DNA of 64,000 nucleotides from Zygnema cylindricum (Eukaryota > Streptophyta > Zygnematophyceae > Zygnematales > Zygnemataceae), in assembly GCA_037447655.1 (NCBI GenBank), contig JBBHKE010002642.1:99414-163413 (forward strand), read 5' to 3'. Both the position numbers and the translations under genes were made by a program. The notes under the pieces are model-generated. The model did no database searches. It was not told the origin of the DNA and saw nothing but the letters and a program-made list of their open reading frames with translations. Of this stretch, positions 30,785-41,961 are shown piece after piece; positions within the stretch are counted from its first letter, which is position 1; each line of letters begins with the position of its first letter.

Positions 30785-31833
30785 TGAAACTCTGAGACCT
30801 CCATAAGTCCTCAGAGTGGACAGCTTCCAAGAAGCCTCTAGGATAATCCTGACCCCTTTGTGTTTAAGCAAAAATAACTGCCACCCTGGCAGACAACAAA
30901 CTCTGACCAACTTCACCCTTGTGAAGATTAGACTCCCCTGAGTCGATAGCAAAAAGAATCTCTGAATTTGCTCCCCTGAGCAGTAAGTTATGGAGGGTCA
31001 AAGTTGACCTTTTGTACAGAAGCTCTCTGGGAGAGAGGGTCTATCTCCTAATTTTTCTAAGTCCTATCTCTCTCACAGACTCTATCTACTGATGTACGGA
31101 ACCAATCAAAATTGAGTTCCGTATGCAAAAGTACAGCTGCCGGTGTACTTTAGGTACGGACATTGTACGACAAGGCCTAAATGTCGACACATGTCATATC
31201 CGGATTCGATGCCATAATCTCCGGGGATTCCACGATCCAACGAAATTTCGCCACGCGTCATTCGATGTGGCGATGGCCACAAACCGCCGAAAACTTCCTC
31301 TGCGATCTCGGCGCTAATCCCGGCCGGCCGATTTAGAATCTAATTTAATCGTAGCCGTAATAAATACATGTGCGGTATTTGTTTCATTTACGAAACAAAT
31401 GCGCGGTATTTATTATGGTCCGAACCGTAATCCGTACTTTATATATTACCGGATCTATGTATCCCGTAATCTATTATAGTTAAATGAATAATCGTACGTA
31501 TACATATTTAAATAACTATCAAACTATATACTATGTAATATGAGTCCTAGACTAAACGGCTAAGGCTACCGGCTATTTCCTGTCTGCAGGCCGGTAGGTA
31601 CAAGGATCAATTCCTGCCGCCGGCACATACCTTTTAAATAAATAAACACGAACTAATATAAATTTCCCGTAAACCTCAGGATAGCCTAGGTAGCCATGGC
31701 TCTAGCTTCCTCTCCAATTTCTCAGTGACTGCGACAAGTTTGAGAGTTGGAGAGAGAAGTTAGAGATAGACTGCCTCGGCTTCTATATTTCTTTTCAGAC
31801 CTAAAAGATACTTAAAAACCATTAGTTTTTACA
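30785..31833 (-). repeat. 3' LTR of RLC-J
   Basis: 1049 bp, A-type ends TGAAACTCTGAGACC and TTTTTACA. All family modules are present, including the AGCCATGGCT palindrome near 31693 and the stem-loop arms CTCTCCAA/TTGGAGAG. Confidence 0.92.
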
Positions 31834-34800
31834 CTCCCCTTATTTTCTAGTCAATCTTTAATTTCAGACCACACTTCTCCCTACAAAAACTTAACTTCGG
31901 GGAAGGCACAGGTTTGGTCATCATATCTGCTACCATCTCACTATCTGGTCTGTACTCTAAACTGATTATTTAGTTTTCTACTTTTTCTCTAACAAATCTG
32001 AGGCTGATGTCCATGTGTTTGGCTTTAAAATGATGTTTACGATTGGCAGAAATAGCGATTGCTGCCTAATTATCACAAAATATTTTCTGCACACCACTCT
32101 TTAGGTGACCAAGCTCACCAAGCAAAGACTTGACCCACATCAATGCTTTTACAGCAGAGCAAGAGGCCATATACTCAGCCTCCATGGTGGAGTGAGCAAT
32201 AACCTTTTGCTGTTTGCTACTCCAACAGCAAGCCCCATCACCCACATATAATACATATCCAGAAGTGCATCTCCTCATCGGAGCATCACCATAACTGGCA
32301 TCACTCCAAGTAGTGATGTCAGTATTCTCCCCACCCAAATGCAACCATAGATCCCTAGTTTCTACCAAATATCTAAGGACTCTCTTAGCTGCCTCCCAAT
32401 CCTTCTTAGTGGGAGCATTTAGACTTCTACTCAGCACTCCTACAGCTGCAGCTAGATTCGGCCGGGTACAATTCATAAAATAAATTAGACTTCCCACTAC
32501 TTGCCTGTAAGGAATAGTCTGCATGAACTTCTGTTCTTCAGGAGATAATTCCTCGTCTAAGACTATGAGTCCTCCTTCCTCACTCCCCTCACTTCCCTTT
32601 TTCAACTCCATTGGAGTTGTACAACTATTAGCTTTATCCATTTGAAATTTTTCAAGCATGTTCCCTATTGCATCCTTTTGAGTCAATCTTATAATTTTTC
32701 TTTTTCGGTCTCTCTCTACTTGAATTCCCAAAATATATTTTGCTTCCCCCATATCCTTCATTTCAAATCTCCCCTTAAGATCGGTTTTTAGTTTATTAAT
32801 TTTTTCAATTGATTTACTTAAAACAAGCAAATCATCAACATAAATTGCAATAAATATAAAACCTTCCTCATCTTCGAAAACATAGATTGACTGATCTGAG
32901 CTGATCCGAATATATCCTAGACCGGTAAGAAACTCATCAAGCTTTTTATTCCACTGTCGAGGCGCCTGTTTCAAACCATAAAGAGATTTAATCAGCCGAC
33001 ATACCTTACTCTCCTCTCCTTCTTCCACAAACCCTTCGGGTTGTCGCATGAAGATCTCCTCTTCCAATTCTCCATGCAAAAAGGCTGTTTTGATGTCCAT
33101 CTGGTGCACTTCCATGTCTTCCGCTGCTGCCAGGCTGAGAAGTATGCGGACAGAGGGAAATCTGACCACCAGGGCAAAGGTTTCCTCGTAGTCAATTCCT
33201 TCCTTTTGTGTAAATCCCTTTGCCACTAATCTGGCCTTGTAGCGCTCGATTGTGTTATCTGGGTTCAGTTTTAATTTAAAAACCCACTTACAACCGATTG
33301 GTTTTCGGTTAGGTGGACAGTCCACTAGCTCCCAAGTATCGGCTGCCATGATTGAAGCCATCTCCTCATTGATGGCTGTCTTCCACCGGTTTCTTTCTGG
33401 ACAAGTCATTGCCTCTCCATAAGTTTGAGGTTCATCTTGATGAGATAGTTTAGTTACCTTGTTATTAACCTGTTTTTCTTGCAGTCTTTTGCTACTTCTC
33501 CTCCCCCCCTCAAAATCTGAGGCTGGATTAGATGGTTCTCGTGGATTCTTTCGAACAAACTCGGCTTCTCCCCTATCCCTTGATTCCGAATCAATTTCCA
33601 CCACGTCTTCCGCTTCGAGTAGAGTTGTCACTGGAGTTTCCACAGCCGAGTCCTTTTCGGTGTGATTTGTTCCTGCAAGAGTGTCATCTTCTCTAAAACC
33701 TGGATAGTTAGGAAGCTCAAAGTCATCAGAATTTTCTGACTCAAATCTGATTTTTACTAACTTCGTATATTTGAAGGGATCCACAGACTTTCCTTCATCC
33801 ATAACTACGAGATGCTTTACTAAGATTATATCTTCCCTTTTTAGATCATAAACTCTATATCCTTTAACATCTTCATCATATCCTAATAAGTATCCCGGTT
33901 TTCCTTTAGGATCTAGCTTCCAATTGGACCGATCAGTATCTAGACTGATCACTTGACTGCCGAAAACCTTTAAATGAGATAAGTCTGGTTTCCGGCCTGT
34001 CCATCTCTCATAAGGTGTTTGATCTTTTATAGCTTAAGTAAGAACTCTATTTTTGAGGTAATTAGCACAGTTCATTGCTTCTGCCCAAAACCTTTTTCCT
34101 ATCTTCTTATCCGACAACATACTTCTAGCACTATCACTTAGTGTTCTATTTAACCTTTCAGCTACCCCATTATGTTCCAGATTTTCTGGAACTGTCTTTT
34201 GGTGTTGAACCCCATCTTCCCTCAAAAAATCCTCAAACTAGTTAGAAGTATACTCTCCACCATTGTCACTCCTTACTCTCTTGATTGGAGTTTCATGGAG
34301 TTTTTCGCTCCATGCTTTATATTGTCTAAAACAGTCCTCTGCTTCTGACTTGTTTTTCGAAAAATATACTCGGGAATACCGAGACCAATCATCAGTTATA
34401 GTCATCATAAATCTCTTCCCCCGCGGTGAGGGCACTCTAGCCGGTCCCCAAATATCTGTGTGTACTAGATCTAGAAGTTTTTCTCCCTTGTAGGTGGCTG
34501 TTTTAGGAAAGGGTAATCTGTGTGCTTTACCTTGAGCACACCCACTACAATCACTTATATCATCACTCTCACTGAACTGAATCCCTTCCACCACTCCCAT
34601 CTTTTTCATCTCTCTTAACTTATCTAGATTCACATGCCCAAGCCTCTTATGCCACATCATAATATCATGAACACCAGCATAATAAATTTTCTTCATTTCA
34701 TTACTTAAGATCAGCCTAAACATCCCATGGCTACCTTTCTCAGCTATGAAATAGACATCCTCCTCAAAACTAGCAGTAAAGACTCCTTCCCTAGTGCTAG

Positions 34801-36185
34801 TGAAAAAACCCTTATCATCTAATACAGATGTAGAGATATGGTTTTTTTTCAGCTCCGGGATAAACAATACATCGGAGAATGTTAATATGGATGTCTTTCC
34901 TTCTACTAACACTTTCAAATCTACCGATCCTACAAGAGTAGTGGTGACTATCCTCCCATCCCCGTACTCTATCTCTACGGTGGGAATCTTTCTTATCTTA
35001 GTGAACAGGTGTCTATCCTTACACATGTGCATTGAGGCACCTGAATCTATAATCCAGCCTGCTTCACCTTTCAATCCACCGTAAGCACATTTCTGCCTTC
35101 GTGGAATTTCAACCTCAGTTTTCGCCTCCAACTCCTCATCCAAAATGAGCTCATCGTCCTCGTCCTCGGATTCCGCCTCATGTACCTGTGTCACAAGGGC
35201 CTTTTTCTTTCCTCTCGGGGTACCACCGGTCTGCCCCTCCTTTAACCGAAGCTCGGTTAGCTTAGTGAACTCTGCCATATAGTGCCCCGATTTCTTTCAA
35301 AAATAAAATAAACCTTTGGGAGCCCTTGGTTCGAACTCGTCAACCTGTTTTTTTTGCTCCCTACCCCCATAGTTTCCGACTGGTTTCCGGGAATCCTTGT
35401 TCCTCCAATCGGTCGCTGTTGCCAAGGCTTGGCCACTCTTTCCTCCCCTTCGGATCTCAATCGTATTCTCTCGAACGAGAATCATCCGTACCACTGAGTT
35501 CCATATCCACCTTGAGTCCGGCAAATCCTTCACACGGTTGACTATGTTCTCGAACTCATCAGGTAACTTCATTAGTAAACAGTTAACCTTTTCTTTTTCA
35601 CTAAAAACTTTTCCCGCACTCTCTAGCTCCATGAAGAGTGTAGCAAGCTCATTGCAAAAATCCAACATATTTCCCCCTTTGTATACATACTCCTTAACTT
35701 TCTGATCAGCCAACTGTTGTTGCTGAATCGTACCACTTCGGTACATCTCTATGAGAGCCATCCAAAGATCGGATGCCCTCTCTACCTGCAAATGAGGACA
35801 TGCAAGTCCTTGAGTAAGATGGCGTAGGATGAAGTGCTTTGCCGCCATATTGTTGAAGTCCCAGGTTTCAGTATCATTCTCCTCGTTCCTCGGAATAGGT
35901 GACATGAATGCTAAACCAGTTGCTATTGGTGTGGTCGCCTCCTTCTCCTTTCCTTTGTCCACCACCTCTCCTTCCTTTGTTTCCTCCGTTGAAGGTGAAT
36001 CCTCTTTCCTGATGAATCTGCTTCCTCCAAACCCTGGAGGAATTCGAAGACTTGATGGACGCCCCAATCGTCCACTCACTATCCCCCAAAACCTTTTTTC
36101 GCATAGCGCTCCTATCATCATACTTTCCCAGTATATGAAGCCAGTTCCATTAAAGATTGGTACCCTAGAGGGTGGGCCCATAACC
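31834..36185 (-). pseudogene. RLC-J gag-pol with several stop codons
   Basis: Four long open pieces on the minus strand in family order. 35297-36352: gag; a 2-base loss in the LTR opens extra upstream codons. 34238-35278: protease DSGASMH to the integrase second aspartate. 34034-34225: integrase AERLNRT. 32066-33952: RT with YVDD and most of RNase H. The CCHC knuckle is ruined: its first Cys is replaced by Phe and its second falls on a stop. Further stops follow SN before FEDFLR, at LT before AIKD, and at CDN before AAIA. The SN and CDN stops are CAG to TAG changes. Not functional. Confidence 0.93.
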
Positions 36186-37233
36186 CGAAACTCTGGACCT
36201 CCATAAGTCCTCAGAGTGGACAGCTTCCAAGAAGCCTCTAGCATAATCCTGACCCCTTTGTGTTTAAGCAAAAATAACTGCCACCCTGGCAGACAAAAAA
36301 CTTTGACCAAATTCACCCCTGTGAAGACAAGACTCCCGTGAGTCGATAGCAAAAAGAATCCCTGAATTTGCTCCCCTGAGCAGTAAGTTATAGAGGGTCA
36401 AATTTGACCTTTTGTACAAAAGCTCTGGGAGAGAGGGTCCTATCTCCTAATTTTTCTAAATCGTATCTCTCTCACAGACTCTATCTAGTGATGTACGGAA
36501 CCAATCAGAATTGAGTTCCGTACGCAAAAGTACAGCTGGCGGTGTACTTTAGGTACGGACATTGTACGACAAGGCCTAAATGTCGACACATGTCATATCT
36601 GAATTCGATGCCATAATCTCCGGGGATTCCACGATCCAACGAAATTTTGCCACGCGTCATCCGATGTGGCGATGGCCACAAACTGCCGAAAACTTCCTCC
36701 GCGATCTCGGCGCTAATTGCGGCCGTCCGATTTAGAATCTAATTTAATCGTAGTCGTAATAAATACATGTGCGGTATTTGTTTCATTTACGAAACAAATG
36801 CGCGGTATTGATTTATAGACCGTACCGTAATCCGTACTTTATATATTACCGGATCTATGTATCCCGTAATCTATTATAGTTAAATGAATAATCGTACGTA
36901 TAGATATTTAAATAACTATCAAACTATATACTACGTAATATGAGTCCTAGACTAAACGGCTAAGGCTACCGGCTATTCCTTGTCTGCCGGCAGGTAGGTA
37001 CAAGGATCAATTCCTGCCGCCGGCAAATACTTTTTAAATAAATAAACACGAACTAATATAAATTTCCCGTAAACCTCAGGATAGCCTAGGTAGCCATGGC
37101 TCTAGCTTCCTCTCCAATTTCTCAGTGACTGCGACAAGTTTGAGAGTTGGAGAGAGAAGTTAGAGATAGACTGCCTCGGCTTCTATATTTCTTTTCAGAC
37201 CTAGAAAATACTTAAAAACCATTAGTTTCTACA
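36186..37233 (-). repeat. 5' LTR of RLC-J
   Basis: 1048 bp. The terminal TG next to the primer-binding site (36172-36185, GTGGGCCCATAACC on the plus strand) has become CG, and two bases are missing from CTCTGAGACC. Otherwise A-type. Confidence 0.92.
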
Positions 37234-37238
37234 TGACC

Positions 37239-38210
37239 TCCGAAAGACATCCGGTTCCTGCAAAAGATAGGCTGCCTAGGATAAAATTTGATCTTGTGAC
37301 CTCCAGGAGACAGCCGTATGGAGTAGCAGTAAGTTTTAGCCGGTAGGTCTTGATGAAACAATATACACGTAGTATTTGTTAAATATATAAATAATAACGC
37401 GGCGACGAATTCTATTAAACGGCTTACGGAACGAAACGAAACATGGAAACGTGTGGCACCGCACAAAAACAATACCGCACGAAATGAACTAAACAACATT
37501 TTATTTCAACGGAGGAAATTAAATGTCGTTTCGCAATCAAGGGTTCGCGAAGAAAATCGGAATTTAAACGGTCAACACGGAATGATGACCGGTGGATTTC
37601 AACGGTCAACATTTTTTGGCGTGCCGTCGGATCGAACGGTTGACATTAATTATCATAATACGAACGGACGGCACTCGTGAGTGTCGGCATACCGGAATGG
37701 TTTTTTGGCAGTAATTCGCCAAAGTGGAGGGGATATGAAACGGGGCATCATCTTATAGGATGTTGGAGAAGAATTGGACAGAATGACGACAACTTATATG
37801 CCACGTGGCATACCGAGAGTGGTGCCGAATAATTCTGTACATAAAGTTCCGCGGCTATCGTACTTTGTTTATACATTATTTAGTGTATGATGGTTTGTGA
37901 TTGGTCTAGAGGAACTGTGAGTAGGTTATTATGACTACGACAATTTTTTAGAAAGCCCTCCCTCCTAGAGGCCATCTGTATAAATTTGATGTCTTTGAAC
38001 AACCATAACTTAATGCTCACGTGAGCAAATTCAAAAATTCTTTTTACTACAGGCTCAAGGAAGTCCACGCTACACAAGGTTGTAGTAAGTCAGAGTTTTT
38101 GCGTGCCAGGGTGGCAGTTATTCATTGCCAAAGTCAAAAGTGCAAATATTATCCTAGAGGCTTCATATAAGTTGGACATTATGTGTACCAATGGAGGTCA
38201 CAAAATTACA
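37239..38210 (+). repeat. LTR I, right part
   Basis: Continuation of LTR I after RLC-J. The first about 60 bp repeat the sequence left of the insertion (GCAAAAGATAGG, then TTTGATCTTGTGACC), so LTR I carried an internal duplication. TATAAAT near 37979 and the leader region follow. It ends CAAAATTACA at 38210, directly before a primer-binding site CGTTATGGGCCCACC. Confidence 0.82.
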
Positions 38211-38848
38211 CGTTATGGGCCCACCCTCTAGGGTGCCCATTTTAAATGGAACATGATTCTTTTATTGGGAAACCATGATGAGGGGTGCATTGTTTGAAAA
38301 ATTGCTATGGAGCATAGTGAGTGGTTGCGTGGGTCGGCCATCCACAAAATTGGGAGTTCCACTAGGGTTTGGAGTATCTTAATTCATAGGAGGATCTGCG
38401 GGAGCAGAGGAAGCAAAGGATGTTGGACAAAGCATGGTGTCAAACACAAAGAAGGAGAAAGGGAAGGAGAAACTCACACTGATGGATCTATTCTAGTAGT
38501 AGATGTTAAAAAAACCGAGGCAAATGATAGTGAAATTTGGGATTTCAACAATAACGTAGCGACTCATTTTATTCTCGAGCGTCTCATTGAAGTAGTGGCT
38601 ACATCCCATCTACATGTGGACAAGGCAGACGAGTTGTGGGAGGCTCTTGTCAACATTTACAAGAGCGATACGATTCAGCAGTAGAAATTGGCGGAAAAGA
38701 AGGTACAAGCATATATGTACAAATGGGGGAAGATGTTAGACTTTTGTATTGACTTGGCCGGGTTATTTATGGAGTACGAGAGTGTAAAAAAGAGTGAGAC
38801 AAAGAAAGAGAAGGTGAATACTTTGTTAATGAAACTCCCAGATGATTA
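38211..38848 (+). pseudogene. RLC-I gag remnant
   Basis: Plus-strand gag of a diverged subfamily. Recognisable blocks are YWETMM and IVSG early, then WDFNNNVATHFILERL, HVDKADELWEAL, IYKSDTIQQ (38307-38684), and KMLDFC and LLMKLPDD towards 38845. Several stops and shifts are present. The homology switches abruptly at about 38848 to minus-strand RT sequence, which marks a rearrangement joint. Confidence 0.8.
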
Positions 38849-39561
38849 GCCTTATCCATCTGGATCTTTTCACACATGTTCGCTATTGCTTCATTTTGAG
38901 TTAGTTTTAAAATATTTCTTTCTATGTCTCTTTCTACTTGAATACCCAAAATATATTTTGCCTCCCCCATATCCATCATCTCAAATTTTCCCTTAAGATT
39001 CGTTTTTAGTTGATTAATTTTGTCCATTGATTTACTTAAAACAAACAAATCATCAATATAAATTGCAATAAAAATGACACTTTCCTCATCTTCAAAAACA
39101 TAGATTGAGTGATCTGAGCAGATCCAAATATATCCCACACTAGTAAATTTCTCATCAAGCTTGTTATTCCACTGTCGGGGCGCCTGTTTCAAACCATAAA
39201 GAGATTTAATTAACAGCATACCTTACTCTCCACTCCTTGCTCCACAAATCCTTCGAGTTATCGCATGAAGATCTCCTTTTCCAATTCTCCATGCAAAAAG
39301 GTTGTCTTGATGTCCATCTAGTGAATTTCCATGATTTCCGCTGCTGCCAAACTGAGAAGTATGCGGACGGAGGGAAATCTGACCATCGGGGCAAAGGTTT
39401 CCTCGTAGTCCATTCCCTCTTCTGTGTAAAACCTTTGGCCACTAAACGGGCCTTATAGCGCTCAATGGTGTTATCTGGGTTCAATTTATATTTGAACACC
39501 CACTAACAACCAATAGGTTTTTTCGGTTAGGTGGACAATCCACCAACTCTGAAGTATCAGC
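38849..39561 (-). pseudogene. Copia RT remnant, probably RLC-H
   Basis: Minus-strand RT: KSLYGLKQAPRQWNNKLDE, YIDD in place of YVDD, GEAKYILGIQVERD (38767-39219), and the upstream KARLVAKGFTQK part (39206-39499) in another frame. The RT box is conservative but the copy has stops and frameshifts. Orientation and phase fit the missing upstream part of RLC-H. It ends at 39561, where LTR K starts. Confidence 0.75.
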
Positions 39562-40540
39562 TGTTGAAATTGTTATTTTTATATGGTATTTTCTAGGTCT
39601 GAACTTGGTACAAAATAGAAAAGGTGGACAGCCTGCCTCCGCCTCCTCTCTCTTCCCACCATACTTGCCGTAGTCACTGAGGGATAGAGAGGGTGGCTGA
39701 GCCATGGCTGTCCTAGCTTAAGCTATGTCACTCTCAACAAAAGGTTGAGTCCAACAAGACTCGAACCTACGACCGGTAGAGCACGGCTTAGCCGTTAGCT
39801 CTAACCAGTCTGTCCTAGAAGTCCGTTAGCATATATTAGGTTTGATATTTACTTAAACAATGTTACGTCTATGAATTCGATTAAAGGAATTACGAACGAA
39901 AGAACATGGAACGAAGTATTATATAGTGCGAACATTATCTCGCACGCAAACAAATGAATCGGACATTTGTTTTCGACGGCGGACATTTAATATCGAATCT
40001 GATCCGACGGCGTACATCGATGCCGAGATCACGGAATGGTCACTTTTGGCGTTTGTGGACGTGGCGTGACGTGGAGCCACGTGGAGGGATGACATTTGGT
40101 CGCAGGAATTCTGACGAACATAAGGACAAGTGAAAAGTGGACACGCATCCACTTAATGGCGTTGCCGTACATGGGCCGTACAGAAAGTACATCGGCCATA
40201 GTACTTTTCTGTACTCTACAGTGATCCGAGTGGTTTTTACTTCAATAGATAAGGTTTGTGAGAGGGATTTAGGACTTAGAGAATTTTGGTAGATAGGAAC
40301 CTCTCTCTCTTTGAGAGTTTGTAAAAACATGGCATCTTTGCCGACTCATAACTAATCGGCTGGTTGGCCGTTTTTAGTGATTCTTTTTGCTACGGACTCA
40401 AGGGAGTCCAGGCTACACAGGGGTGCAGTCAAATTGTCTGTTTCCCTTCTTGGGCAGCAGTGGTTGTGGCTTAAAGTGGGCTAGCTAAATACTATCTAGA
40501 TGCTTCCTGTATTCTGTGGTCCAATAGAGGACACAGAATT
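39562..40540 (+). repeat. LTR K (B-like), 3' end lost
   Basis: Plus-strand LTR starting TGTTGAAATTGTTA. The stem-loop, GAGCCATGGCTG palindrome, tRNA-like segment with a clear B-box on the minus strand (GGTTCGAGTC, 39758-39767), GTAC cluster and GGACTC-AAGG-GAGTCC hairpin are all present. It stops at CACAGAATT, a few bases short of the expected terminal GCA, and runs into an inverted LTR fragment. Confidence 0.82.
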
Positions 40541-40836
40541 AAAGTGACCATTCCAAAATCTCGGCGAAGATGTATGCTGTTGGATAAGAGCTGACATTAA
40601 ATGTCATCCGTCAAAACAAATGTTAGATTCATTTGTTTCGTGCGGGATCCAGTCCGCACTCTCTAACCTTATCTATGGAGTTGGGGCAGCCATGGCTCAA
40701 TCACTCTCTCTCTCGTTCAATGACTACAACAAGTATAGGGGTAAGTGAGAGGAGATGAAGACAAGCTGCCTGCATGTTCTTTTTTTCGCTAATAGATTAA
40801 GACCTAGAAAATAACAAAAAGCTAATTTTTTCAACA
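40541..40836 (-). repeat. LTR L fragment
   Basis: Minus-strand U3 part of an LTR close to the 5' LTR of RLC-M (shared CAGCCATGGCT, TCTCTCTCTC, ACTACAAC). It starts mid-LTR at the joint with LTR K and ends TTTCAACA at 40836, followed by a polypurine-like tract. Confidence 0.8.
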
Positions 40837-40922
40837 CTCCCATTTTTTCCTAGTCTAATTTAATTTTTTCTTTCAACCCGCATTTTTCCCAACTATATTT
40901 TAATTTAGGAGAGGGCACAAAT
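40837..40922 (-). pseudogene. RLC-L pol 3' end
   Basis: A short minus-strand tail of pol after the polypurine-like tract, ending in the region matching KPVPSPKL. It is cut by the RLC-M LTR at 40923. Only the alignment to other copies identifies it. Confidence 0.6.
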
Positions 40923-41961
40923 TGAAACTATGAGACCTCCATATGTCCTCAGAGTGGACAGCTTCCAAGAAGCCTCTAGGATAACCCTGACCCCTTTGTG
41001 TTTCAGCAAAAATAACTGCCAACCTGGCGGACAAAAACTCTGACCAACTTCAACCTTGTGAAGGCAAGATTCCCCTGAGTGGATAGCAAAAAGAATCTCT
41101 GAATTTGCTCCCCTAAGCAGTAAGTTATGGAGGGTCAAAGTTGACCATTTGAACGTAAGCTCTCTAGGAGAGAGGGTCCTATATTCTAATTTTTCTAAGT
41201 CCTATCTCTCTAATAGACTCTATCTACTGATGTACGGAGCCAATCAAATCACAGTTCCGTACTCAAAAGTACAACTGCCAATGTACTTTATGTACGGATA
41301 CGACATGGCCTAAATGTTGACACATGTTATATCCAAATTCGGTGCCGTAATCTTCGGAGATACCACGATCCAATGTAATTTCGCCACGTGTCATCCGACG
41401 TGGCGATGACCACAAACCGCCGAAATCTTCTTCCGCGATCTCGGCGCTAATTCTGGACGTCCGATTAAATTCACATTTAATCGTAGCCGTAATAAATACA
41501 TGCGCGGTATTCGTTTCGCTAAAGAAATAAATTTGAGGTATTGATTTCTTATCCGTACTTTTACATTAACGGATCTATGTATCCCGTAAGCAATTACAGT
41601 TAAATAAATTATCCTACGTGGAAATGTTTAATTAAATATCAAACCATATAGTACGTTTTTTAGGTCTAGACTTAACGGCTAAGGCTACCGGCTACAAACT
41701 GTCTTCCGGCCCAGCAGGTACCAGGATCAAATCCTATGGCCGACACATACCTTTTAGTAAAAAAAACCCCTAACTAATATATATTTCCCGTAAACCTCTG
41801 AATAGCCTAGGTAGCCATGGCTCTAGCTCCCTCTCCAATTTCTCAGTGACTGCGACAAGTTAATGAGTTGGAGAAAGAAGTTAGAGGTAGATTGCCTCGG
41901 CTTCTTTCTATACTTCTATTTAGACCTATAAAATACTTAAAATAGTGCATTAATTTCTACA
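40923..41961 (-). repeat. 3' LTR of RLC-M (A-type)
   Basis: 1039 bp, TGAAACTATGAGACC to TTTCTACA on the plus strand, very close to the R LTR at 62838. All modules are present, with the palindrome near 41816. The left flank is CAAAT. Confidence 0.88.

Larger units (their letters stand above)
30785..37233 (-). mobile_element. RLC-J, complete but inactivated copia element
   Basis: 6449 bp on the minus strand, A subfamily: 3' LTR 30785-31833, coding region 31834-36185, 5' LTR 36186-37233. The perfect target duplication TGACC is at 30780-30784 and 37234-37238. The LTRs show roughly 30 differences by eye, so J is older than A or B. It is inserted in LTR I, which is itself inserted in RLC-H. Confidence 0.95.
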
